Assembly: GCA_013152845.1 (NCBI GenBank)
Contig: JAADFM010000086.1
Coordinates: forward strand, 1-9,374
Source: Methanobacteriota archaeon
GTDB lineage: Archaea; Hydrothermarchaeota; Hydrothermarchaeia; Hydrothermarchaeales; JAADFM01
Length of the DNA: 9,374 nt
Direction of reading: 5' to 3'
Position numbers and translations under genes: made by a program. How positions within the stretch are numbered: position 1 is the stretch's first letter; each line of letters opens with the position of its first letter. Positions 1-5,952 of the stretch are shown one piece after another. A model generated the notes under the pieces. It worked only from the letters and a program-made list of their open reading frames with translations. It had not been told where the DNA came from and made no database searches.

Positions 1-74
1 ATGTCCATCTTCTCGCAGTCCACCCCGTTTGAGGGGTCCACCACCGCACCGTTTTTCAGGATGATGCCCGTCAT
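1..74 (-). CDS. fwdA: Formylmethanofuran dehydrogenase subunit A, N-terminal start only (partial)
   Basis: Only the first 24 or so codons are inside the window; the gene runs off the left edge. The start ATG shares an ATGA overlap with the fwdB stop codon. The visible residues begin MTGIILKNGAVVDPSNGVD, the typical opening beta strand and 'KNG-VxDPxNGxD' turn of the amidohydrolase-fold FwdA/FmdA subunit. In known Fwd complexes this subunit is the zinc-dependent formyltransferase half that moves formate onto methanofuran. The identification rests on this short N-terminus plus its position directly after fwdB; the catalytic metal ligands lie outside the window. A different amidohydrolase is possible but unlikely here. 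Confidence 0.8.
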   Translation of the reverse strand, partial: MTGIILKNGAVVDPSNGVDCEKMD

Positions 75-1363
75 TTCGCCTTCAGCTCCTTTACCCTGTT
101 GTGAATCCTCTCCAGTATCTCCTCGTCTGTCAGCACCCCCTCCGGCGGGTCCACCACCTTGCGGACCCTGATTGGCACACGGTCCATGCGGTAGGCCGTA
201 CCCTCCACCTCGATGCCGGTGAAGGCCGCAGGTATCACCACGTCGGCCAGCTGGGTGGTGGGGGTCTCCTCGGGCACGATGGCTATGAGTGGAATCCTTG
301 CCAGGTGCTCCACGGACCGGCGGGGGAAGTGGGCCACCGGGTCCGAGGCGATGATGAATGCCGCATCGGCCTCGCCGCGGGCCAGGACGTCGTTGGCCGC
401 GGTCTCCCCGGGATTGTACCTGGGGTAGCCCCGGGTCAGGTCCACGGCGAATGGGAAGCCAGTGGTCCAGGTCAGGACCTCGCCGAAGCCGGTGACGTTG
501 AAGTGGCCGCGCATGGCCATGATGGAGAACTTGGTGTACCTGTTGAGGTCCTGGACCAGGGATATGGCGTTGTTGATGTTGCGGTGCTTGCCCGGGGTCA
601 TGGTCAGCCCCATGCCGAAGAAGAGTATGCCGAACTGGCAGGACTTCATCCTGTCCACAAGCTTGATTATGTCCTCCTTCCTGACCCCTGCCACCTCGTC
701 GGGGATGTCGTGGCCGTTGAGGACGGTCCTCAGGGCAGAGAGGAGCTCGTAGTCCTTTCCGGGCTGGACCTGGACGAAGGTATTGGCCAGCTTGGCGGTA
801 TCGGTCTTGCGCGCGTCCACCACGATGAGCTCCCTGTCCTGGGCGCCCCGCTCCCTGAAGTAGCCCCTGGGGAAGATGGAGTAGCGCGATAGGTGCCTCG
901 GGTGGGCGTGCATGGGGTTGGCCCCCCAGTATATGACCAGGTCGGCCCGGTTCTTGACCTCGCCCAGGGTGTTGGTCGGGTAGCCCACCTCCTGGATGGC
1001 CAGGACCGAGGGACCGTGGCAGACCGATGTTGTGCCGTCGATGACGCCCCCCACCTCCTCGGCCAGGGCGACGCCCTTCTCGATGGCCTCGCAGGTGCAG
1101 GTGGCCCAGCCGTAGAGGAGGGGTTTCTTTGCCTCCACCAGTATCTCGGCCGCCCTGTCGATGGCCTCGTCAATGGAGACCTCCTTCGCCTCCCCGTTCT
1201 CCACTATCCTTGGTTTTGGGCGGTGTGCATGGGCCTGGCCCAGGAACTTCCTGGCCCCGATGACGCAGGCGTGCTTGACGTTCTTTATCTTCCCGTCCTC
1301 GAGCTCCACGTCGATGTCGTCGCAGAGGGTGCCGCAGAAGGGGCAGACCACGTCGGTGACCAT
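71..1363 (-). CDS. fwdB: Formylmethanofuran dehydrogenase subunit B (W/Mo-pterin catalytic subunit)
   Basis: A 430-residue protein of the molybdopterin oxidoreductase superfamily, the formate dehydrogenase-like half of Fwd/Fmd that reduces CO2 to formate at a tungsten or molybdenum bis-pterin centre. The N-terminus carries a [4Fe-4S] site: C7, C10, C14 and C33 (CPFCGTLCDD, then HACVIGARKF). The segment TTSVCHGPS places a cysteine at about residue 115, where the family has its metal-ligating Cys or selenocysteine; here it is a plain Cys codon. The C-terminal half keeps the usual pterin-binding segments, for example VIYWGANPMHAHPRH and the late 'ADVVIPAAFTGIEVEGTAYR'. Length is normal for the family. 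The ATG overlaps the fwdD stop by one base (TGATG), and a G-rich GGGGGTGG stretch precedes it. Whether the metal is W or Mo cannot be read from the sequence. Confidence 0.96.
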   Translation of the reverse strand: MVTDVVCPFCGTLCDDIDVELEDGKIKNVKHACVIGARKFLGQAHAHRPKPRIVENGEAKEVSIDEAIDRAAEILVEAKKPLLYGWATCTCEAIEKGVALAEEVGGVIDGTTSVCHGPSVLAIQEVGYPTNTLGEVKNRADLVIYWGANPMHAHPRHLSRYSIFPRGYFRERGAQDRELIVVDARKTDTAKLANTFVQVQPGKDYELLSALRTVLNGHDIPDEVAGVRKEDIIKLVDRMKSCQFGILFFGMGLTMTPGKHRNINNAISLVQDLNRYTKFSIMAMRGHFNVTGFGEVLTWTTGFPFAVDLTRGYPRYNPGETAANDVLARGEADAAFIIASDPVAHFPRRSVEHLARIPLIAIVPEETPTTQLADVVIPAAFTGIEVEGTAYRMDRVPIRVRKVVDPPEGVLTDEEILERIHNRVKELKAK

Positions 1364-1761
1364 CAGTTGCCACCCCCGTAGATGCTCCTGACCAGCTCGA
1401 AGGCCTCCAGGACCTTCCCGTCCTCAACCTTCTCCACGGTGACGGGCACGTCCTTGAAGGATGGCATGCCCGTGGAATCCGTCCCGGGCGCGAGGAGGGC
1501 GTTGGCCCAGGGGCCCAGGGGTATGAACACGGTGCCCTCGTGGGGGTACTGGGAGGAGCGGCGGGCCCAGAGGACCACCTCGCCGTACTCCGAGGTCACC
1601 TTGACGGTATCCCCGTCCTTTACCCCTATCTTCATCATGTCCTCGGGGTCCATCTCGCAGACCGCGGCGGCCTTGGTGTAGGCCTTGGTGCCCTTGCCTT
1701 CCTCCATGGTGGCCCCCTGGGTGAAGGTCCTGCCTGTTATCAGGTTTGCCTCTATACTCAT
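1363..1761 (-). CDS. fwdD: Formylmethanofuran dehydrogenase subunit D (pterin-dinucleotide-binding domain)
   Basis: A 132-residue protein matching the small FwdD/FmdD subunit, which is equivalent to the C-terminal molybdopterin-dinucleotide-binding beta-barrel of formate dehydrogenases and completes the cofactor pocket of FwdB. Family features seen: an N-terminal LITGRTFTQG segment, AAAVCEMDPEDM near residues 32-43, the KDGDTVKVTSEYGEVV barrel strands, and a conserved FIPLGPWANALL...STGMPSFK block at about 79-103. Its ATG overlaps the fwdF stop (ATGA) and its stop overlaps the fwdB start by one base, so F, D and B are probably translated in a coupled way. Length is normal for the family. Confidence 0.95.
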   Translation of the reverse strand: MSIEANLITGRTFTQGATMEEGKGTKAYTKAAAVCEMDPEDMMKIGVKDGDTVKVTSEYGEVVLWARRSSQYPHEGTVFIPLGPWANALLAPGTDSTGMPSFKDVPVTVEKVEDGKVLEAFELVRSIYGGGN

Positions 1762-2606
1762 TCCTCTGCCTCGTCTAGGAGTTCCTTGAAGGCCCTCTCC
1801 CAGCGCCTGGTCCAGGAGCGGGTTCCCTCTCTCTCATAATTCACTTCCGTCCTTTTAACTTTGATGGCGTCCACCGGGCACACCCTCTCGCATGCGCCGC
1901 AGAAGACGCAGGTATCTGTATCGCATACCACTTTATCTGTCTTTTCCCCGAAGACCGGCCTGGGCAGCTCTATGGAATTATTCGGACATATCTCCCGGCA
2001 GGCCCCGCAGCCCTGGCACGCCTCCTGGTCGATGACGACCTCTCCCTGGAAGGGCTTCTCCACGTGGATGGCGTCCTTGGGGCAGGCGCTCTGGCAGGCG
2101 GTGCAGTAGGAGCACCTGACCGCGTCGAACTCGATGGTGTTCTTCCCGCCTTCTATCCTGCACTTGATGGCGTCCCTGGGGCAGACCTTCTCGCAGTCGT
2201 CGCAGAGGGACCCGTCGTCCCGTTTTTCGCATTTTTCCTGGTCGAACTCGAAGACCCGCCGGTAGCCTATCCGGTCCCCCACCTCGCCCATGGGCTTGTC
2301 GTTGATGGTTATGCTGAGGGCGCTGAACGGGCAGACCCCCGCGCAGATGCCGCAGAGGACGCACCGGTCCGGGTCGATGGTGATTTTCAGGGCGTCTATG
2401 ACCCCCCGGGTGATGGAACCGGCCGGACCCAGCTCTACGGCATCCACAGGACACGCCTCCTCGCATATCCCGCAACCGGCGCATAGCTCCTTCTTGTAGG
2501 CAAGCCTGCGCTGGTCCTTTCCCCCCCTCCTCTCGAAGGATATGCCGTCGTCCCGGGATGTCATGGAAAAACCGATGTCGTCATCTGCCATGCACGAATT
2601 CTCCAT
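1758..2606 (-). CDS. fwdF: Polyferredoxin, FwdF-like, with six [4Fe-4S] motifs
   Basis: A 282-residue cysteine-rich electron carrier of the Fwd complex. Six four-Cys motifs ending in CP can be counted: C42-C52, C82-C92, C126-C142 (unusual spacing, CX8CX2CX3CP), C165-C175, C197-C207 and C233-C243. The first two, with the linker LGPAGSITRGVIDALKI between them, look like the start of FwdF. FwdF of hydrogenotrophic methanogens is longer and carries eight clusters, so this is a shorter form. The last 30 residues are charged and cysteine-free. I use the upstream ATG at 2606 because a TATA-like box lies about 29 nt ahead, suggesting a nearly leaderless mRNA; the ATG at 2591 (MADDD) is an alternative. 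Likely role: electron relay to the FwdB active site, inferred from family and operon position. Confidence 0.9.
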   Translation of the reverse strand: MENSCMADDDIGFSMTSRDDGISFERRGGKDQRRLAYKKELCAGCGICEEACPVDAVELGPAGSITRGVIDALKITIDPDRCVLCGICAGVCPFSALSITINDKPMGEVGDRIGYRRVFEFDQEKCEKRDDGSLCDDCEKVCPRDAIKCRIEGGKNTIEFDAVRCSYCTACQSACPKDAIHVEKPFQGEVVIDQEACQGCGACREICPNNSIELPRPVFGEKTDKVVCDTDTCVFCGACERVCPVDAIKVKRTEVNYEREGTRSWTRRWERAFKELLDEAEE

Positions 2607-2628
2607 GATTTAACATGATAAAACGACT

Positions 2629-2640
2629 TATTAAATTTAT
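2629..2640 (-). promoter_or_regulatory. Putative TATA box for fwdF
   Basis: On the minus strand this reads ATAAATTTAATA, an archaeal TATA-like box in otherwise GC-rich DNA. It overlaps the TAA stop of the FwdG-like gene, and its centre is about 29 nt from the fwdF ATG at 2606, the spacing expected for a leaderless or nearly leaderless transcript. This suggests fwdF-D-B-A can be transcribed apart from the FwdG-like gene. Position-based inference only. Confidence 0.5.
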
Positions 2641-3293
2641 GCCTTTATCTCCTTGCGGAGCTTCTCCTGGGCCTTCTCCAGCTTGTCCCTTTCGATGAAG
2701 GAGCGGATGACCACCTTGTTGATGGCCGGGATGGCTACCTCCAGCCTCCTCCTGAGCTCTGCGGCCTTCTCGGGGTCAACCTTCAGGGTTGCGGTCTCCT
2801 TTGGGCCTTCGTCTTTTGTCTCGGGCTTTTCGGTGGAGTAGAGGATTTCCCCGTCCCTTTCGCCGTATTCCAGGACCTTGCCCTCGCCTTTGAGGGCATA
2901 GAGCTGCTGGAGGACGGGCCTGACCTCCATGTCCAGGGCCCGGGCCAGCTCTGGAATCGTCACCGGGGCCATCTCCCTGACCTTCTCCAGGACCGCCAGC
3001 TTATCCCCCAGCAGCCTGGGGGAGCTGGAGGACACCCTCTCCTGCTTCTCCTTGGGGGCCTGGACCGTGATTTCAATGGCCCCGTAGGGACAGGCCACAA
3101 TACAGCTGCCGCACCCGTTGCAGAGGTCCGGGTCGTGGAGGTAGGCCGAGCCCCCGCCGCATTTTATCAGGACGGAGTCGCCGCCCTTGCCGGAGGATAT
3201 CTCCACGGAGTTGAAGGAGTTCACCGGGCACACCACTACACAGTTGCCGCAGCCTGCGCACTTTTCATCCTCGACTTGCAATTCGAAGGCCAT
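2637..3293 (-). CDS. fwdG: FwdG-like 2[4Fe-4S] ferredoxin fused to a winged-helix-like domain
   Basis: A 218-residue protein. Residues 1-77 are a two-cluster ferredoxin with C12-C15-C18-C22 and C58-C61-C64-C68. The opening MAFELQVEDEKCAGCGNC and the 35-residue insert between the motifs (CPVNSFNSVEISSGKGGDS) closely resemble FwdG of the Fwd complex. FwdG itself is usually only about 80 residues. Here a polar linker (78-96) leads to a segment at about 97-153 (LAVLEKVREMAPVTIPELARAL, then QQLYALKGEGKVLEYG) that reads like a winged helix-turn-helix. A lysine- and glutamate-rich linker and a helical tail (175-218) follow. It heads the Fwd gene cluster; GAGGT at 3301-3305 lies 7 nt ahead of the ATG. 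It could be an electron-transfer subunit with a docking domain, or an Fe-S redox sensor that binds DNA. The ferredoxin part is clear; the winged-helix call is by eye. Confidence 0.85.
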   Translation of the reverse strand: MAFELQVEDEKCAGCGNCVVVCPVNSFNSVEISSGKGGDSVLIKCGGGSAYLHDPDLCNGCGSCIVACPYGAIEITVQAPKEKQERVSSSSPRLLGDKLAVLEKVREMAPVTIPELARALDMEVRPVLQQLYALKGEGKVLEYGERDGEILYSTEKPETKDEGPKETATLKVDPEKAAELRRRLEVAIPAINKVVIRSFIERDKLEKAQEKLRKEIKA

Positions 3294-3329
3294 GTGGGTA
3301 ACCTCTCGACTGGGATTGTCGTATCCCCC

Positions 3330-3340
3330 TATTTAAAGGT
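3330..3340 (-). promoter_or_regulatory. Putative TATA box for the Fwd gene cluster
   Basis: The minus strand reads CCTTTAAATAG, a TATA-like box about 42 nt ahead of the ATG of the FwdG-like gene. That would place the transcript start near 3310 and leave a short leader that includes the GAGGT ribosome site at 3301-3305. It lies in the 93-base divergent gap shared with aroQ. Confidence 0.5.
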
Positions 3341-3353
3341 TAACTTGAACAAA

Positions 3354-3364
3354 AGCTTTTAATC
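3354..3364 (+). promoter_or_regulatory. Putative TATA box for aroQ-pheA
   Basis: AGCTTTTAATC, centred about 28 nt ahead of the aroQ ATG at 3387, fits a leaderless archaeal promoter. It overlaps a perfect 10-base palindrome, AAAAGCTTTT (3351-3360). An alternative is the TTTAAA core at 3332-3337, which reads the same on both strands and would give a leader holding AGGAGG at 3366-3371. Confidence 0.45.
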
Positions 3365-3386
3365 TAGGAGGGAGCATGGCTTTTAC

Positions 3387-3647
3387 ATGGGCCTTGAGGA
3401 ATACCGCAGGGAGATAGATGCCATCGACGGCAAGATCATAGAGCTCCTGGAGGACCGGTTCCGCATCATAGGGGACATCGCCAGGGTGAAGAAGGCGCAA
3501 GGCCAGGCCATATACGATGCCGGGAGGGAGGAGGAGGTCAGGCAGAGGTGGCGGGAGGCCCTCAGGGATCTCGACCGGGAATTCGTGGACGGGGTGGTGG
3601 ACCTCATCCTCCGGGAGAGCAAGAGGGTCCAAGAGAGGGTAAAATGA
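3387..3647 (+). CDS. aroQ: Chorismate mutase, AroQ class
   Basis: An 86-residue all-helical chorismate mutase that converts chorismate to prephenate for phenylalanine and tyrosine synthesis. It aligns by eye with the E. coli P-protein mutase domain at a constant offset of four for most active-site residues: R7 (R11), R24 (R28), K35 (K39), D44 (D48), R47 (R51) and E48 (E52). The C-terminal RESKRVQERVK supplies a plausible Q82 for the final ligand. It is a stand-alone domain of normal length. The stop overlaps the next start (ATGA), so it forms a coupled pair with prephenate dehydratase. An AGGAGG lies 15 nt upstream, too far for a standard site, while a TATA-like box is about 28 nt upstream, so a leaderless start is preferred. 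Confidence 0.95.
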   Translation: MGLEEYRREIDAIDGKIIELLEDRFRIIGDIARVKKAQGQAIYDAGREEEVRQRWREALRDLDREFVDGVVDLILRESKRVQERVK

Positions 3648-4465
3648 AGGTCGCAATCCTCGGGCCCAGGGGGACCTTCAGCGAGGAGGCCGCCCGGATA
3701 TTCTCGCCCGATGCCGAGCTCCAGATGGCCGGGGACATCCCCACCGTCTTCGAGAAGCTGGAATCCGGGGACTGCGAGTACGGCATCGTGCCGGTGGAGA
3801 ACTCCCTGGAGGGCCCGGTGGGAATCACCCTGGAGCTCCTCCTGGAGAGGCAGGCAAGGATCTACGGGGAGGTGGTTGTGGACATCCACCACGCCCTCCT
3901 GGCCCTGCCGGGTACCGGGACCGGAGACCTCCGGGAGGTCATATCCCACCCCCATGCCCTGGCCCAGTGCAAGGGGTTCCTCAAGGAGCTGGGGGTCAAG
4001 ACCAGGAACTTCCCCTCCACCGCCGGTGCCGCCAGGGAGGTGGGCGAGAAGGGCCTGGCGGGTACGGGGGCCATCGCACCCCGGGGGGCCGCAGAGCTCT
4101 ACGGCCTGGCGGTCCTTGAAGAGGACATCCAGGACGTGGACGCAAACCAGACCAGGTTCCTGGTGATATCCAGGGAGGACCACCCCCCCACAGGCCGGGA
4201 CAAGACCTCGGTGGTCATCGGGCTCAAGGACAGGCCCGGTGCCCTCTACCAGTGCCTTGGTGTGTTTGCCAAAAGGGGGATAAACCTGACCAGGATCGAG
4301 TCCCGCCCCTCAAGGAAGGCCCTGGGGGACTACCTGTTCTTCATCGACTTCGAGGGCCACAGGGAGGACCCTCACGTGGCAGAGGTACTTGAGGAGCTGG
4401 AGGGGAGCCTCTCATTCCTGAGGGTCCTCGGCAGCTACCCGCGGTTTGGGCAGGGCGGGGGGTAA
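3644..4465 (+). CDS. pheA: Prephenate dehydratase with C-terminal ACT domain
   Basis: A 273-residue enzyme that turns prephenate into phenylpyruvate, the committed step to phenylalanine. It starts MKVAILGPRGTFSE, the standard dehydratase opening. The catalytic-domain signature NQTRF lies at 168-172 (T170, R171, F172), and SHPHALAQC near 101-109 is also typical. Residues from about 187 to 265 form an ACT regulatory domain with RPGALYQCLGVFAKRGINL and the ESRP motif (219-222), known in the family to bind phenylalanine for feedback inhibition. The start is the ATG at 3644, overlapping the aroQ stop by 4 nt and preceded by GAGAGGG; the reading frame stays open upstream but that stretch overlaps aroQ and has no family match. 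No prephenate dehydrogenase is in the window. Confidence 0.96.
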   Translation: MKVAILGPRGTFSEEAARIFSPDAELQMAGDIPTVFEKLESGDCEYGIVPVENSLEGPVGITLELLLERQARIYGEVVVDIHHALLALPGTGTGDLREVISHPHALAQCKGFLKELGVKTRNFPSTAGAAREVGEKGLAGTGAIAPRGAAELYGLAVLEEDIQDVDANQTRFLVISREDHPPTGRDKTSVVIGLKDRPGALYQCLGVFAKRGINLTRIESRPSRKALGDYLFFIDFEGHREDPHVAEVLEELEGSLSFLRVLGSYPRFGQGGG

Positions 4466-4469
4466 ACCC

Positions 4470-4490
4470 TTAAATATCCCTTTGTATAAA
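4470..4490 (+). promoter_or_regulatory. Putative promoter of the histidine kinase gene (two TATA-like boxes)
   Basis: TTAAATAT at 4470-4477 lies about 31 nt ahead of the ATG at 4505, and TATAAA at 4485-4490 lies 17 nt ahead. The first fits a start at 4505. The second would fit a transcript start near 4512 and the in-frame ATG at 4556 (MDIKKK). Both sit in or against an inverted repeat described separately. Confidence 0.45.
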
Positions 4491-4497
4491 GGATATT
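4473..4497. repeat. Inverted repeat between pheA and the kinase gene
   Basis: AATATCC(C)TTT, a GTAT loop, then AAAGGATATT: ten paired bases per arm with one bulged C in the left arm. It fills most of the 39-base gap between the pheA stop and the kinase ATG and covers the TATAAA box. It could be an operator for a dimeric regulator, an RNA hairpin ending the pheA transcript, or chance in an AT-rich gap. Confidence 0.55.
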
Positions 4498-4504
4498 AGT
4501 AATA

Positions 4505-5545
4505 ATGTTGGGGTCAGATTTCTGGTGGAAGGTCTATCTCAGGTTCTTTTCCGGGATGGACATCAAAAAGAAGATGGTCATCGGGTTTCTGGTCATCTTC
4601 GTGGGGCCTGTGGGCACCCTGGCCCTCATCGCCTACCTGTTTTCCCTGGAGTACTTCTACATCGCCATCCCAGTAATCGCGGGAGTGGTCCTCTATTTCA
4701 TTTGGATATTCTCCAACAACATGTCCCGCTCCCTGATGGCCCTCACAGACTACGCCCGGCAGCTGACCTCCGAGCCCGGAGTCCCCGACGCCCCTGATAT
4801 CGGACCCGCCGACAGGGAGGTCCAGGTCTTAAGGGACGCCATGTCCAAGCTGGTCAGCTCCCTGCTGAAGGAGAAGTTGAAGATGGAGGCGGTCCTGGAG
4901 AACCTGGGGGAGGCCCTCTACGTCACCGACGAAAATCTCAAGGTAACCCACTTCAACCGGGCAGCGAGCAACCTCCTGGGCTACTCCAAGGAAGAAATCG
5001 TGGGGAAGATGCACTGCTACGACTTCACCCAGTACAGCGACAACCCGAAGTGCCATACCGACAACTGCTCCTCCATCCGGATTCTGAGGGGCGAAACGCC
5101 CATAGAGCACAGGGAGGTGAACATGATTACCCGCTCCGGGGAGGAGTTCCCTGCCGTCATCACGACCTCGCCCCTCTACGAGAACGGCACCACCAAGATA
5201 GTGGGAGTCCTGAAGCTTGTGAGAGACCTCAGGGACCTGAAGACCATCCAGCGGTATGCCGAGGAGCTGGAGGAGGCCAACCGCATAAAGGACCTCTTCA
5301 CCGACGTCCTGCGCCACGACCTCATGAACCCGGCCGGAAACATCAGGAGCCTCCTGGAGCTGGCCCTGGGTTCGGTGGAGGACAAGGAAACCGAGCAGCT
5401 CCTCCAGACCGCCTTCAACGCCTCCCAGACCCTCATAAGCATCATCGACAACGCAAGCAAGCTGTCCCGGATCAACGAGTCCGAGACGCCGAAAAGAAGG
5501 ACATCGACATCGCTGAAGAGTTCAAGAAGGCAGAGTACAACCTGA
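4505..5545 (+). CDS. Membrane PAS sensor histidine kinase, N-terminal part before a frameshift
   Basis: Sensor half of a histidine kinase. Two hydrophobic helices at about 24-46 and 50-70 with almost no external loop anchor it in the membrane. A HAMP-like or linker segment follows (70-120), then a PAS domain (about 123-240: VLENLGEALYVTDENLKVTHFN, later GKMHCYDF and RSGEEFPAVITTSPL). A short coiled coil (245-262) leads to the dimerization and phosphoacceptor helix, LRHDLMNPAGN, with the phosphorylated histidine at 271. After about residue 327 the frame loses similarity, turns Arg/Ser/Thr-rich (PKRRTSTSLKSSRR) and stops at 5545. The ATPase domain continues in the -1 frame (5488-5952). Restoring one base near 5486-5495 would give a single protein of about 480 residues. 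The start is ATG 4505; ATG 4556 is an alternative. The signal sensed is unknown. Confidence 0.88.
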   Translation: MLGSDFWWKVYLRFFSGMDIKKKMVIGFLVIFVGPVGTLALIAYLFSLEYFYIAIPVIAGVVLYFIWIFSNNMSRSLMALTDYARQLTSEPGVPDAPDIGPADREVQVLRDAMSKLVSSLLKEKLKMEAVLENLGEALYVTDENLKVTHFNRAASNLLGYSKEEIVGKMHCYDFTQYSDNPKCHTDNCSSIRILRGETPIEHREVNMITRSGEEFPAVITTSPLYENGTTKIVGVLKLVRDLRDLKTIQRYAEELEEANRIKDLFTDVLRHDLMNPAGNIRSLLELALGSVEDKETEQLLQTAFNASQTLISIIDNASKLSRINESETPKRRTSTSLKSSRRQSTT

Positions 5546-5952
5546 AACCCTTCCTGGAGAACAGGGGCATCCAGCTCTCCTACCAGGTGGAAGGGGACAC
5601 AACGGTCCGGGGCAACCCCCTGATATATGACATCTGCAGCAACCTCCTCTCCAACGCCGCCAAGTACGGGCCCATGGGCGGCAAGGTTGTTGTGGAAATC
5701 AAAGGGGAAGACGGGGGCGTTTCCTTCTCCGTGGCGGACAACGGTCCGGGGGTGCCGGACGAGCACAAGGAAAGCATCTTCCGCAGGTTCCAGCGGAGGG
5801 CCAAGGGCGGGGTCAAGGGCACCGGCCTGGGTCTGGCCATCGCCAGGCGGATTGTGGATATCCACAAGGGCAGGATATGGGTGGAGGACAACCCCGAGGG
5901 AGGGAGCATCTTCCGGGTGTGGCTGCCAAAGGACGGACAGGGACATGGCTAG
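5488..5952 (+). CDS. Histidine kinase ATPase domain, C-terminal part after the frameshift
   Basis: This stretch carries the HATPase_c domain that the upstream reading frame lacks. It resumes at AEKKDIDIAEEFKKAEYNL and continues through the N box (NLLSNAAKYGPMG), G1 box (VADNGPGVP), F box (SIFRRFQRRAKGG) and G2 box (GTGLGLAIARRI), ending with a normal kinase C-terminus (GSIFRVWLPKD). It has no convincing start codon or ribosome site of its own, so it is best read as the rest of the kinase beginning at 4505. All nucleotide-binding boxes are intact, so the lesion is recent or a base-calling or assembly error. The stop lies 8 nt inside the next gene, the response regulator. The left coordinate marks the approximate resumption point, not a start codon. 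Confidence 0.85.
   Translation, partial: AEKKDIDIAEEFKKAEYNLKPFLENRGIQLSYQVEGDTTVRGNPLIYDICSNLLSNAAKYGPMGGKVVVEIKGEDGGVSFSVADNGPGVPDEHKESIFRRFQRRAKGGVKGTGLGLAIARRIVDIHKGRIWVEDNPEGGSIFRVWLPKDGQGHG

Noticed and set aside
101..892. Long open frame on the plus strand opposite fwdB
   Set aside because: The minus strand here is a clear full-length fwdB. The plus-strand frame is a GC-rich antisense shadow with no recognisable domain and a Gly/Val/His-heavy composition.
1014..1031. Selenocysteine at the FwdB metal-ligand position
   Set aside because: Some methanogens encode selenocysteine (UGA) here, but this sequence has an ordinary cysteine codon within SVCHGPS and no in-frame UGA.
3548..3643. 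N-terminal extension of the prephenate dehydratase frame
   Set aside because: It lies inside aroQ in another frame and has no family match. The standard MKVAILGPRGTFSE start is at 3644.
5488..5500. Programmed -1 ribosomal frameshift site in the kinase gene
   Set aside because: The local sequence (CCG AAA AGA AGG) does not fit an X XXY YYZ slippery heptamer, and I see no obvious strong downstream pseudoknot. A missing base is simpler.
5627..5944. N-terminal extension of the receiver-domain frame
   Set aside because: It overlaps the kinase ATPase domain in another frame, and a receiver begins naturally at ATG 5945.
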